From Streptomyces sp. RKAG293 (GTDB taxonomy: Bacteria > Actinomycetota > Actinomycetes > Streptomycetales > Streptomycetaceae), in assembly GCF_023701745.1 (NCBI RefSeq), contig NZ_JAJOZB010000001.1:4098501-4162500 (forward strand): a stretch of DNA of 64,000 nt. The letters run 5' to 3'. Positions within the stretch are counted from its first letter, which is position 1, and each line of letters opens with the position of its first letter. The notes under the pieces are model-generated. The model was not told the origin of the DNA and ran no database searches. It was given only the letters and a program-made list of their open reading frames with translations. Below, in pieces: positions 8,319-16,218 of this stretch. Made by a program: the position numbers and the translations under genes.

Positions 8319-8388
8319 ACGATCAGCTTCGGGCCTGCTTCAACACGGAACGAGTGGCCGGATGGCCATGATGTGAAAGAATCGGGCC

Positions 8389-9492
8389 ATGACGACTCCG
8401 GACCAGGCCGGGAAGCAGCGCACCGCAGCGCGAGGAACGGCCGAGACCCCGGCCACGACCTCGGCCGACGCCCCCGCGGGACCGTTCCGGCATCAGGACC
8501 GGCACCGGGTGGCGGTTCTGGTCATGCCCGGCGTGATCCCCTTCGAGCTGGGGATCCCCGCCCGGATCTTCGGCGGGGCCCGCACCCAGGAGGGCCGCAA
8601 GCTCTACGAGGTCGTGACCTGCTCGGCCGTGCCGGGGCTCGTCCAGACCGACGCCGACTTCCCGATCCTCGTCGAGAACGGGCCCGAGGTCCTGGAGGCG
8701 GCCGACACCGTCGTCGTCCCCGCGACGCACGAGCTCGACGACATCTACGTCTCGGGCCGACTGTCCGGCCCGCTGGCCGCCGCCTTCGCGCGCATCCGGC
8801 CCGGCACCCGCGTCGTGTCGATCTGCACGGGCAGCTATCTGCTGGCCGCCGCCGGTCTGCTGGACGGCCGGCCCGCCACCACCCACTGGGACAGCGCCGA
8901 TCACTTCCAGCGACTATTTCCGCAGGTCAAAGTGGATCCCGACGTGCTCTACATCGACGACGGCGACATCCTCACCTCGGCCGGCGTCGCCTCCGGAATC
9001 GATCTCTGCCTGCACATCGTCCGCCGGGACCACGGCACCGCGATCGCGAACGCCGTCGCCCGCCGCACCGTCGTCCCCCCGCACCGCGACGGCGGCCAGG
9101 CGCAGTACATCCAACGGCCGCTCCCCGAACCGCAGCTGGCCAGCACCACGGGCGCCCGCGCCTGGGCGCTGGGCCGGCTCGACCGGCCGCTGACGCTGCG
9201 CGAACTCGCCGAGCGCGAGTCGATGAGCGTACGGACCTTCACCCGGCGGTTCCGTGAGGAGGTCGGGATCAGCCCCGGGCAATGGCTCGTGCAGCAGCGC
9301 GTCGAACGCGCCCGCCACCTGCTGGAGTCCAGCGACCTGAGCGTCGACCAGGTCGCGCACCGGGCCGGGTTCGGCACGGCGGCGTCCATGCGGCAGCACC
9401 TGCACACGGCGCTGGGCGTCTCACCGTCCGCCTACCGCCGCACCTTCAACGCCACCGCCGCCACCACAACCACCGCCACACCAGCAGTCTGA
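8389..9492 (+). CDS. GlxA-type AraC-family transcriptional regulator
   Basis: A 367-residue regulator. Residues 40-210 form a DJ-1/PfpI-like domain with the nucleophile-elbow Cys146 (VVSICTGSYLL) and His166 (PATTHW). Residues 255-350 form an AraC-type double helix-turn-helix (LRELAERESMSVRTFTRRF, then VDQVAHRAGFGTAASMRQHL). Proteins of this design control small-molecule catabolism; the ligand is unknown. It is divergently placed to the MFS gene with a 70-bp gap, so both probably share a control region. The ATG at 8389 begins a polar leader of about 35 residues. No copy of the CTGAC palindrome is found in this gap, so it appears separate from that regulon. Confidence 0.85.
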   Translation: MTTPDQAGKQRTAARGTAETPATTSADAPAGPFRHQDRHRVAVLVMPGVIPFELGIPARIFGGARTQEGRKLYEVVTCSAVPGLVQTDADFPILVENGPEVLEAADTVVVPATHELDDIYVSGRLSGPLAAAFARIRPGTRVVSICTGSYLLAAAGLLDGRPATTHWDSADHFQRLFPQVKVDPDVLYIDDGDILTSAGVASGIDLCLHIVRRDHGTAIANAVARRTVVPPHRDGGQAQYIQRPLPEPQLASTTGARAWALGRLDRPLTLRELAERESMSVRTFTRRFREEVGISPGQWLVQQRVERARHLLESSDLSVDQVAHRAGFGTAASMRQHLHTALGVSPSAYRRTFNATAATTTTATPAV

Positions 9493-9506
9493 ACGCCCCC
9501 TCCGAC

Positions 9507-9534
9507 GCCCGGATCGACGACGCCGTCGCCGGGC
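9507..9534. terminator. Hairpin between convergent regulator and dehydrogenase genes
   Basis: GCCCGG and CCGGGC enclose an inner CGACG/CGTCG stem with a 4-nt loop and a 2-nt bulge. It lies between the GlxA-like stop (9492) and the alcohol dehydrogenase stop (9572), so it could end transcripts from both sides. Confidence 0.5.
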
Positions 9535-9571
9535 TGCCGGAAGGTGGGCGGCTAGCGCCCGTTCGGACCCG

Positions 9572-10639
9572 TCAGAACGTGAGCACCCCCCGTGCCACCC
9601 GGCCGTGGTGGGCGTCGTCGGCGGCCTTCGCGAAGTCCTCGACGGGGTAGGTCTCGGTGACCAGTTCGTCGAGCAGCAGCCTGCCCTGGCGGTAGAGCTC
9701 GGCGTAGAGCGCGATGTCGCGCTGCGGGCGGGACGAGCCGTACCGGCAGCCCAGGATGGACTTGTCCAGGTACATGGACGACACCAGGAAGCTCGCTTCG
9801 GCGTCGGCCGGCGGAACGCCCAGCAGGACGGCCTGGCCGTGCCGGTCGAGGAGGTCGATCGCCTGGCGGATGAGTTTGACGTTGCCGACGCATTCGAAGG
9901 TGTGGTCGGCGCCGGTCGGCAGCAGCTCGCGGACGGCCGCGACGGTGTCGTCCACGGCGGACGCGTCGATGAAGTCGGTGGCGCCGAACTGCCGGGCCAC
10001 GTCGCCCTTGGCGGGGTTGGCGTCCACGGCGACGATCCGGGTGGCGCCCGCTATCCGGCACCCCTGGAGGACGTTGAGGCCGATGCCGCCGGTGCCGATG
10101 ACGACGACCGTGTCGCCGCGGTCGACCTTGGCGCGGTTGAGCGCGGCGCCGACGCCCGTCAGGACGCCGCAGCCGATCAGGGCGGCGGAGGTGAAGGGGA
10201 TCTCCTTCGGGATCTTGACCGCCTGGACGGCCTTGACCACGGTCTTCTCCGCGAAGGCCGAGTTCGAGGCGAAGTTGAACAGGTCCTTGCCCTGCCGGGA
10301 GAAGGGCCTGCCCGGGTAGCCGATCGCCTTGCGGCACATGGTCGGGCGGCCGCGGTCGCACTGCGCGCAGGTGCCGCAGTTGGCGAGGGTCGACAGCGCC
10401 ACGTGGTCGCCGGGCTCGACATGGGTGACGCCGGGGCCGACCGCCTCGACGATGCCGGCGCCCTCGTGGCCGAGGACCACGGGGACGGGGAACGGGATCG
10501 TGCCGTCGATGACGGACAGATCGCTGTGGCACAGGCCCGCGGCCTGGATGGCGACCAGCACCTCGCCGGGGCCTGGGCCGCGGACCTCCAGGTCGTCGAC
10601 CACCTGGGGCTGTGTGCCGTCGAAAATGACGCCTCTCAT
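9572..10639 (-). CDS. Zinc-dependent alcohol dehydrogenase (class III-like)
   Basis: A 355-residue medium-chain dehydrogenase. Catalytic zinc ligands are Cys37, His58 and Cys157, with Glu59 next to His58. The structural zinc lobe has Cys88, Cys91, Cys94 and Cys102. The NAD-binding GTGGIG motif is at 182-187. This is the pattern of the class III / S-(hydroxymethyl)mycothiol dehydrogenase-like branch and of many actinobacterial AdhB proteins. It would oxidise an alcohol to an aldehyde, which fits the aldehyde dehydrogenase 32 bp upstream. It is the last gene of a minus-strand operon SDR, acyl-CoA dehydrogenase, aldehyde dehydrogenase, alcohol dehydrogenase. Confidence 0.88.
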   Translation of the reverse strand: MRGVIFDGTQPQVVDDLEVRGPGPGEVLVAIQAAGLCHSDLSVIDGTIPFPVPVVLGHEGAGIVEAVGPGVTHVEPGDHVALSTLANCGTCAQCDRGRPTMCRKAIGYPGRPFSRQGKDLFNFASNSAFAEKTVVKAVQAVKIPKEIPFTSAALIGCGVLTGVGAALNRAKVDRGDTVVVIGTGGIGLNVLQGCRIAGATRIVAVDANPAKGDVARQFGATDFIDASAVDDTVAAVRELLPTGADHTFECVGNVKLIRQAIDLLDRHGQAVLLGVPPADAEASFLVSSMYLDKSILGCRYGSSRPQRDIALYAELYRQGRLLLDELVTETYPVEDFAKAADDAHHGRVARGVLTF

Positions 10640-10671
10640 GAACTGTCCTGTTCCCTCAAGGGCCTTCGGTT

Positions 10672-12150
10672 TCAGGAAGGCCAGACGACCGATTGGAGTT
10701 CGCTGTACGCGTGCAGTCCGAACGAGCCGCCGTCCCGGCCGACCCCGCTCTCCTTGAAGCCGCCGAACGGCGTCTCGGGGTGGCGCTGGACGGTGTTGAT
10801 GCCGACGTTGCCGCTGCGCAGGCGGGCGGCGAGTGCCCAGGCGCGGCCCGCGTCGTCGGAGAAGACGTAGTCGTAGAGCCCGTACGGGGTGCCGTTGGCG
10901 ATCTCGACGGCCTCGTCCTCGGTGTCGTAGGCAAGGGCGACGACGACCGGGCCGAAGAGTTCCTCCTGGGCGACGGTCATGTCCGGGGTGACGTCGGCGA
11001 TGAGGGTGGGGGCGACGTAGAAGCCGGGCTTGAGGTCGGGACGTTCGCCGCCGGTGACGACGCGGGCGCCCTGGGCGCGGGCGCCGGCGATGTACGCCTC
11101 GACGCGATCGCGCTGGGCGGCGCTGATGAGCGGGCCGACGACGGTCGAGTTATCCACAGGGTCCCCGGTGGTCAGCGCTCCGGCGTACTGTGCAAGGGCG
11201 GTGATCACCTGCTCGTACTGGTCGCGGTGGACCAGTACGCGGGTGGGCGCCGTGCAGATCTGACCGCTGTGGAAGGCCCAGGTGGAGGCGACCGCCCCGA
11301 CCGCCGCCTTGAGGACCGCTCCACCCGATTCCGGCAGGACGATCGCCGCACCCTTGCCGCCGAGTTCCATCAGCGTGCGCTTCAGCGTCCGGCCGGACGC
11401 TGAAGCGATCGCCTTCCCGACCGCCGTCGACCCGGTGAAGCTGATCATGTCGACGCCCGGGTGCGCGACGAGTGCCTCGCCCGCCGCCGCCCCCGATCCG
11501 GCGATCACGTTGAACACGCCGTCGGGCAGGCCCGCCTCCTTGAAGATCTCACCGAGCAGCAGGCAGGTCAGCGGGTCCTGCGGGGCGGGCTTGGCCACCA
11601 CCGTGTTGCCCATCGCCAGGGCGGGGGCGACCTTTCCCGCGAGGTTGGCGAGCGGGAAGTTGTACGAGGTGACGCAGCCGACGACGCCGACCGGGCGGCG
11701 TACGGCGGCGGCGCCGATCAGTCCACCGGGTGCGAGAGGAGATGCTTTGACGGGTTGTGGGGCGAGCGGGATGACATCGGGCTCGACCGCGCCGCGGGCG
11801 TAGCGGCGGAAGCGGTCGGCGGCCGGCGGGAGTTGCAGGGCGGCGGCGACGCGCGCGGTGGCGCCCGTCTCGGCCTGGAGGAGGGGGACGAGTTCGGCGG
11901 CGCGGGCGGAGATCGCGTCGGCTATCCGGTCGAGGACGGCGGCACGGTCGCGCGGGGCGGTGCGCGACCAGCCATCGAAGGCGGCGCGGGCCGCCCGGAC
12001 GGCCGCGTCCACGTCGTCGGCGGTCGCCTCGGGGGCGTGCCCGACGATTTCCTCGGTGGCCGGGTTGATGATCGCGTAGTGGCCCTGGGCGGGCTCGTGC
12101 CACTGCCCGTTGATCCAGTGCGCGGAGGTCGGAGGTACAGGTCGGCTCAT
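10672..12150 (-). CDS. NAD(P)-dependent aldehyde dehydrogenase
   Basis: A 492-residue ALDH-superfamily enzyme that oxidises aldehydes to acids. It has Asn164 (SYNFPLANL), the general base Glu262 (MELGGKGAA) and catalytic Cys299 (SGQICTAPTR), with a cofactor-binding FTGSTAVG motif at 238-245. It looks complete and active. Its ATG overlaps the TGA of the preceding acyl-CoA dehydrogenase (ATGA), so translation is coupled. With the alcohol dehydrogenase downstream it forms an alcohol-to-aldehyde-to-acid pair, whose acid product could be activated by one of the acyl-CoA synthetases of the island. Confidence 0.92.
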   Translation of the reverse strand: MSRPVPPTSAHWINGQWHEPAQGHYAIINPATEEIVGHAPEATADDVDAAVRAARAAFDGWSRTAPRDRAAVLDRIADAISARAAELVPLLQAETGATARVAAALQLPPAADRFRRYARGAVEPDVIPLAPQPVKASPLAPGGLIGAAAVRRPVGVVGCVTSYNFPLANLAGKVAPALAMGNTVVAKPAPQDPLTCLLLGEIFKEAGLPDGVFNVIAGSGAAAGEALVAHPGVDMISFTGSTAVGKAIASASGRTLKRTLMELGGKGAAIVLPESGGAVLKAAVGAVASTWAFHSGQICTAPTRVLVHRDQYEQVITALAQYAGALTTGDPVDNSTVVGPLISAAQRDRVEAYIAGARAQGARVVTGGERPDLKPGFYVAPTLIADVTPDMTVAQEELFGPVVVALAYDTEDEAVEIANGTPYGLYDYVFSDDAGRAWALAARLRSGNVGINTVQRHPETPFGGFKESGVGRDGGSFGLHAYSELQSVVWPS

Positions 12151-13289
12151 GGCCGCGGCTCCTTCGGGAGGCCGAGCACCCGCTCGGCGATGATGGTGCG
12201 CTGGATCTCGTCCGAGCCGCCGTAGATCGTGTCGGCACGGCTGAAGAGGAACATCCGCTGCAGCGCGTCGAGTTCGTAGGGCCGGGACGGGGTCCAGGCG
12301 GTGGGGCCGGTGGCGGCCTCCGCGCCCCGGACCGCCATGGCCAGTTCGCCGAGCCGCTGGTGCCAGCCGCCCCACAGCAGCTTGGCGACGCTGGGGGCGC
12401 CGGGCGAGTCGGTGCCCAGGGTGCGCAGGGCGTTCCAGCGCATCGTCCTGAGCTCGGCCCACTGGCGGACGATCCGGGCCCGCAGGACGGGTTCGGTGTC
12501 GGCGCCGGTGGTCCGGGCGAGGTCGGTGATCTCGCGCAGTTCCTGCTCGAAGCCGATCTGCTGGACGAGGGTGGACACCCCTCGCTCGTAGCCGAGCAGG
12601 GACATGGCGACGGTCCAGCCGCCGCCCTCCGCCCCGACGAGGTGGTCGGCGGACGCGTGCGCCGCGTCGAAGAAGACCTCGTTGAACTCGGCGTCGCCGG
12701 ACATCTGGCGGATCGGCCGGACCTCGATCCGGCCGGGCTGGTCCATCGGCACCAGCAGGAAGCTGAGGCCGTGGTGCCGGCGGGAGCCTGGTTCGGTGCG
12801 GGCCAGGACGAAGCACCAGTCGGCGTCCTGGGCGAGCGACGTCCAGATCTTCTGACCGGTGATCCGGTAGCCGCCGCCGTCGTCCCGGACCGCCGCGGTG
12901 CGGATCCCGGCCAGGTCGGATCCGGCGTCCGGTTCGCTGTAGCCCTGGCACCACAGTTCCTCGCCGCGGGCTATCGAAGGGAGGAAGCGGTCCCGCTGCG
13001 CTGCGGTGCCGTGGGCGAGGAGGGTGGGGGCCAGCAGGTTCTCACCGATGTGGCCGGACCGGCCGGGGGCGCCGGATCTCGCGTACTCCTCACCCCAGAC
13101 GACCTGCTGGGCGAGGGTCGCCCGGCGGTTGCCGTAGTCCCCGGTCCAGCCGAGCCCTATCCAGCCGGCCGTGCCGAGGGTGCGCTCCCAGCCGCGCCCG
13201 CCCGCCGGCCACCCGTCACGGTGTTCGGCGAGCCAGGCCCGCGCCTGGGCGCGGAAGGATTCGGCCTCCGGGCCGAACGTAAAGTCCAC
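12147..13289 (-). CDS. Acyl-CoA dehydrogenase
   Basis: A 380-residue flavoprotein of the FadE type. It contains the FAD/acyl-binding segment WCQGYSEPDAGSDLAGIRT, then KIWTSLAQDADWC, and ends with IYGGSDEIQRTIIAERVLG. The usual catalytic Glu of medium-chain enzymes (YEGT) is replaced by Gly; a Glu in GYERGVS occupies the position used by long-chain and isovaleryl-CoA dehydrogenases, so activity on branched or bulky CoA esters is likely. I chose the GTG at 13289 because GGAGG precedes it by 4 nt; ATGs at 13304 and 13316 lack a good site. It follows the SDR stop by 44 nt and overlaps the aldehyde dehydrogenase start. Confidence 0.88.
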   Translation of the reverse strand: MDFTFGPEAESFRAQARAWLAEHRDGWPAGGRGWERTLGTAGWIGLGWTGDYGNRRATLAQQVVWGEEYARSGAPGRSGHIGENLLAPTLLAHGTAAQRDRFLPSIARGEELWCQGYSEPDAGSDLAGIRTAAVRDDGGGYRITGQKIWTSLAQDADWCFVLARTEPGSRRHHGLSFLLVPMDQPGRIEVRPIRQMSGDAEFNEVFFDAAHASADHLVGAEGGGWTVAMSLLGYERGVSTLVQQIGFEQELREITDLARTTGADTEPVLRARIVRQWAELRTMRWNALRTLGTDSPGAPSVAKLLWGGWHQRLGELAMAVRGAEAATGPTAWTPSRPYELDALQRMFLFSRADTIYGGSDEIQRTIIAERVLGLPKEPRP

Positions 13290-13293
13290 GGAT

Positions 13294-13298
13294 CCTCC
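13294..13298 (-). promoter_or_regulatory. Ribosome site that decides the acyl-CoA dehydrogenase start
   Basis: GGAGG on the minus strand, 4 nt before the GTG at 13289. It favours that GTG over two upstream in-frame ATGs and gives the protein the usual short N-terminus of the family. Confidence 0.7.
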
Positions 13299-13333
13299 GG
13301 TCATCGGGCCGATCATGAAGGGCCGGACGGTCG

Positions 13334-14241
13334 CTATGCGTTGGGCCGCTCGGCCGCGGCCGCTGCCGCGCGCATCGCCTCCAGCTGTTCGAGCATCGGC
13401 ATCGGGTCGACGCCGATGGTTCCGGGCAGGACGTCCGCGATGCGTTCCGGCGTCCAGGGCCCGTCGCCCCAGGCCGACCGCAGTTCTCGCGGCTGCGCCC
13501 AGACGGCGATCTTCGGTCCGGCGACGGTGTAGACCTGCCCGGTGATGTCGGAGGCGCGCTCGGAGAGCAGGAAGACGACCATGGCGGCCACGTCCTCCGG
13601 TTCGCCGATCTCCTTCAGCTCCATGGGCACGTTGGCCGACATGCGGGTGCGGGCGACCGGGGCGACGCAGTTCGCCGTCACCCCGTACTTGTTGAGGCCG
13701 AGTGCGGCGCTGCGCACCAGCGAGATGATGCCGCCCTTCGCCGCCGAGTAGTTCGGCTGCGAGACGCTGCCCTGGTGGTTGCCGCTGGTGAAGCCGATCA
13801 GGGTGCCGGCGCCCTGTTTGCGCATGACCGCGGACGCGGCCCGGAAGACGGTGAAGGTGCCTTTCAGGTGGGTGGCGATGACCGGGTCCCACTCCTCCTC
13901 GCCCATGTTGAAGAGCATGCGTTCGCGCAGGATGCCGGCCACGCACACGACACCGTCGATACGCCCGTACGTCTCGACGGCCGTGGTGACGATGCGCGCG
14001 CCGCCCGCCATCGTCGACACGTCGTCGGCGACGGCGACGGCCTCGCCGCCCGCCGCCTGGATCTCTTTGACGACCGACTCCGCGATCTCGCTCGCCGGTT
14101 CGCTCGCGCCGTCGATCGAGACCCCGTAGTCGTTGACGACGACCTTGGCCCCTCGGCGGCACAGGCGAGCGCGACCGCGCGGCCGATGCCACGCCCGGCA
14201 CCCGTAACAGCGACGACTTTTCCGGTCAGGAAGTTGCCCAC
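13334..14241 (-). pseudogene. Short-chain dehydrogenase/reductase with one apparent frameshift
   Basis: The gene begins MGNFLTGKVVAVTGAGRGIG, with the Rossmann TGAGRGIG motif at residues 14-21, and reads to about residue 31 (CAAEG). The family sequence then continues one frame over (KVVVNDYGVS, later AGILRERMLFN, YSAAKGGI with the Tyr-x3-Lys pair, and TVAGPKIAVW) to the stop at 13334. A single missing base in the CCCC run at 14149-14152 explains the shift; restoring it gives about 302 residues, normal for MaoC-linked and hydroxyacyl-CoA-type SDRs. It is first in the operon and has palindromic site 5 upstream. It is either a true pseudogene or a sequencing error; the later genes look intact, which favours error. 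Confidence 0.75.
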
Positions 14242-14263
14242 GTCCCGCCCCTTCTCATGGTTT

Positions 14264-14278
14264 CTGACGGACCGTTAG
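14264..14278. promoter_or_regulatory. Palindromic operator site 5
   Basis: CTGACGGACCGTTAG has one mismatch in the right arm. It lies in the 90-bp gap between the divergent SDR operon (start 14241) and the cyclase-family gene (start 14332), so it could control both. Confidence 0.6.
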
Positions 14279-14331
14279 ATTCTAGGAGTGAGTACACACC
14301 CCAGCACAAGCCCTACGACCAGGAGGCCGCT

Positions 14332-15256
14332 GTGACGCTTCCCGCCGAGTTCCACGACATCGCCAAACGGATCAACAACTGGGGGCGGTGGGGCGAGGGC
14401 GACGAGATCGGCACGCTGAACCTGATCACCGACGAAGTGGTGCGCATCGCGGCCGGGACCGTGCGCAGCGGCCGGCGCGTCCCGCTGGCCCTGCCGCTGC
14501 AGCAGGACGGCGTGCAGACCGGCATGATCCCCGGCCGGGTCAACCCGCTGCGCACGATGGTCGCGCTCAACCTGGAGATGTTCGGCCCGGGGACCATCGC
14601 CACCAGCGACGACGCCGTCACCATGGGCCTGCAGGCGGCCACCCACTGGGACGGCCTGACCCATGTCTCGCACTCCGGAAAGATCTACAACGGCCGTCCG
14701 GCCGACTCCGTCACCGCGCACGGCGGCGCCGCCTTCAGCGGCATCGAGAAGGTGACGACGCTGGTCTCACGCGGTGTGCTGCTCGACGTCGCCGCCGCCC
14801 GGAAGCTGGACCGGCTGCCCGGCGACCACGCGGTCACCCCGAGGACCTGGAGGCGGCCGAGGAACTGGCGGGCACCACGGTCCGCGCCGGGGACATCGTG
14901 CTGGTCCGCACCGGCCAGCTGCGCTCCTACCTGGGCGGCGACAAGCACGGCTACGCCTTCCCGTCCCCGGGCTGTCCATCAGGACGCCGGAGTGGTTCCA
15001 CGCGCGCGATGTGGCGGCGGTCGCCAACGACACGCTCACCTTCGAGATCTTCCCGCCGGAGATCGAGAACCTCTGGCTGCCGGTGCACGGGCTCGATCTC
15101 GTGGAAATGGGGATGCTGCAGGGCCAGAACTGGAATCTGGAGGAGTTGTCAGAGGCCTGCGCCGAGGCGGGGCGGTACGAGTTCTTCCTGGACGCCACGC
15201 CCGAGCCCTTCGTGGGCGGGGCAGGCAGTCCGGTCGCACCGGTCGCAGTGCTCTAG
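14332..15256 (+). pseudogene. Cyclase-family hydrolase with two apparent frameshifts
   Basis: A putative metal hydrolase of the cyclase/kynurenine-formamidase-like family. The first frame carries NNWGRWGEGDEIGTLN, ATHWDGLTHVSH (metal-ligand histidines) and HGGAAFSGIE. The reading frame breaks near 14837-14841 (ACCCCGAGG, one base short), continues as DLEAAEELAGTTVRAGD and LVRTGQLRSYLGGD, breaks again near 14967-14972 (CCCCGGGC, one base short), and ends with TPEWFHARDVAAV and PVHGLDLVEMGMLQ. Adding two bases gives 308 residues, the usual length. The GTG start at 14332 follows AGGAGG (14321-14326) at 5 nt. Both breaks lie in G/C runs, so sequencing error is as likely as decay. Confidence 0.72.
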
Positions 15257-15844
15257 GCGCTTCAGGCTGATCCGCTGGTCCACGAGGGTGCGGTCTGCGA
15301 GATTCCGGTCGGCGAGGGTCCGGTCCGTGAGGGTTCGGTCCGTGAGGGTCAGGGGCCGGTCGGTGGCCCGGTGTGCCGCGCTCTGGCGCTCACCGGGCTG
15401 CTGGTCCACGGTCTCCCGGCAGGCGATCCGCTCGGCGCGGTCCACCTCGCACCAGATCCGCTTGCCGGCTCCTTCGGGCTGCCAGCCCCACCGGTCGGCC
15501 AGCCCGTCCACCAGCTCCAGGCCGCGGCCCCCGGTCTCGTCCCGGTGCGCGTGCCGTGGGGTGGGCGGGCAGTCGCTGGCGTCCGCCACCTCGACCCGGA
15601 CCGTCGAGTCCGAGGTGCCCGAGGCATCCGAGGTGTCCGGGAAGAGCATGCGCAGCACCGCGGGACAGCCGGTGTGCACGACCGCGTTCGTCACGAGCTC
15701 GGAGATCAGCAGAATCAGGGTCTCGGCGAGCGGTTCGTCGGCCCCTATGCCGGAGCCCAGAAGCCGTGAGCGCGCCCATCGCCTGGCCCGGCCCACTTCC
15801 GCGGGATCCGCGCCGACCTCGAGCTGAACCTGAAGCACCTGCAC
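15149..15844 (-). CDS. ATP-binding anti-sigma-type kinase (HATPase_c_2) with repeat tail
   Basis: A 231-residue RsbW/SpoIIAB-like protein. Bergerat-fold motifs are ELVTNAVVH (49-57) and GGRGLELVDGLADRWGW (105-121), and the normal domain ends at about residue 136. The remaining 95 residues are extra and include repeats of (T/N)L(T/A)DR at 165-190, encoded by 15-bp DNA repeats. Such single-domain ATPases are numerous in Streptomyces, usually beside an XRE/DUF397 pair; none is seen here. The last 108 nt overlap the 3' end of the convergent cyclase-family gene, which is unusual. The start is a GTG at 15844. Its partner sigma or anti-sigma antagonist is unknown. Confidence 0.75.
   Translation of the reverse strand: MQVLQVQLEVGADPAEVGRARRWARSRLLGSGIGADEPLAETLILLISELVTNAVVHTGCPAVLRMLFPDTSDASGTSDSTVRVEVADASDCPPTPRHAHRDETGGRGLELVDGLADRWGWQPEGAGKRIWCEVDRAERIACRETVDQQPGERQSAAHRATDRPLTLTDRTLTDRTLADRNLADRTLVDQRISLKRLEHCDRCDRTACPAHEGLGRGVQEELVPPRLGAGL
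15283..15357 (-). repeat. 15-bp coding tandem repeat, five copies
   Basis: Units of 15 bp (consensus CGAGGGTCCGGTCCG) begin at 15283, 15298, 15313, 15328 and 15343. On the minus strand they encode the (T/N)L(T/A)DR pentapeptide repeat in the C-terminal tail of the ATP-binding protein. Confidence 0.85.
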
Positions 15845-15893
15845 CGCTCACACCATCCGAACCGGCGGACACATCGCCTCGCGCCACAGAGAA

Positions 15894-15908
15894 GTCACCG
15901 TACGTGAC
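15894..15908. promoter_or_regulatory. Palindrome GTCACCGTACGTGAC
   Basis: Five-bp arms GTCAC/GTGAC around CGTAC, 50 bp upstream of the HATPase gene start on the minus strand. A regulator site is plausible; no other evidence. Confidence 0.35.
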
Positions 15909-15979
15909 GTCCATGTAGCACAGCATGATTGACCTACAGTCACCCCAACAAGCGCTTCGGGCATATTCCAGCGCAAAGG

Positions 15980-15998
15980 AGTATGCGTACCGCATACT
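15980..15998. promoter_or_regulatory. Inverted repeat with 8-bp arms
   Basis: AGTATGCG, spacer TAC, then CGCATACT: perfect arms. It is 136 bp upstream of the HATPase gene start. The spacing suits a dimeric DNA-binding protein better than an RNA hairpin with a 3-nt loop, but both are possible. Confidence 0.45.
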
Positions 15999-16218
15999 GT
16001 GCGAAGCACATTGCGGGGCGCGTGGGGAGGATTCGAACATCCAGGCGTCCCAGGCGCGGCGCCCGCCCGGCTCCGCCGGGCGGCGACCACTCGGCGCCTC
16101 TGTACCTCTCGCACCCGATGGAGCGTACCCGAGCCGGACGCCGACTCCGGTCCGTCACGAGTAACGCGTAGGACACAACCCGATATCAACGCAGCGTCAC
16201 TGATCATTTACGGTGCCT

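Larger units (their letters stand above)
15845..16218. other. 374-bp gap with three inverted repeats and a tRNA-like arm
   Basis: No convincing gene is seen. The gap holds a palindrome GTCACCGTACGTGAC (15894-15908), an 8-bp-arm inverted repeat at 15980-15998, a 9-bp GC hairpin with a 3-nt loop (16063-16083), an enclosing pair AGGCGC/GCGCCT (16052-16057 and 16094-16099), and on the minus strand a T-arm-like sequence GGATGTTCGAATCCTCC (16026-16042). It lies upstream of the HATPase gene and downstream of an acyl-CoA dehydrogenase, so it should hold the promoter of the first and the transcript end of the second. Confidence 0.6.

Noticed and set aside
16015..16105. tRNA gene on the minus strand
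   Set aside because: There is a T-arm-like GGATGTTCGAATCCTCC and a GAGTGGT D-loop-like stretch, but the T-stem has a mismatch and no 7-bp acceptor stem or anticodon arm could be built.
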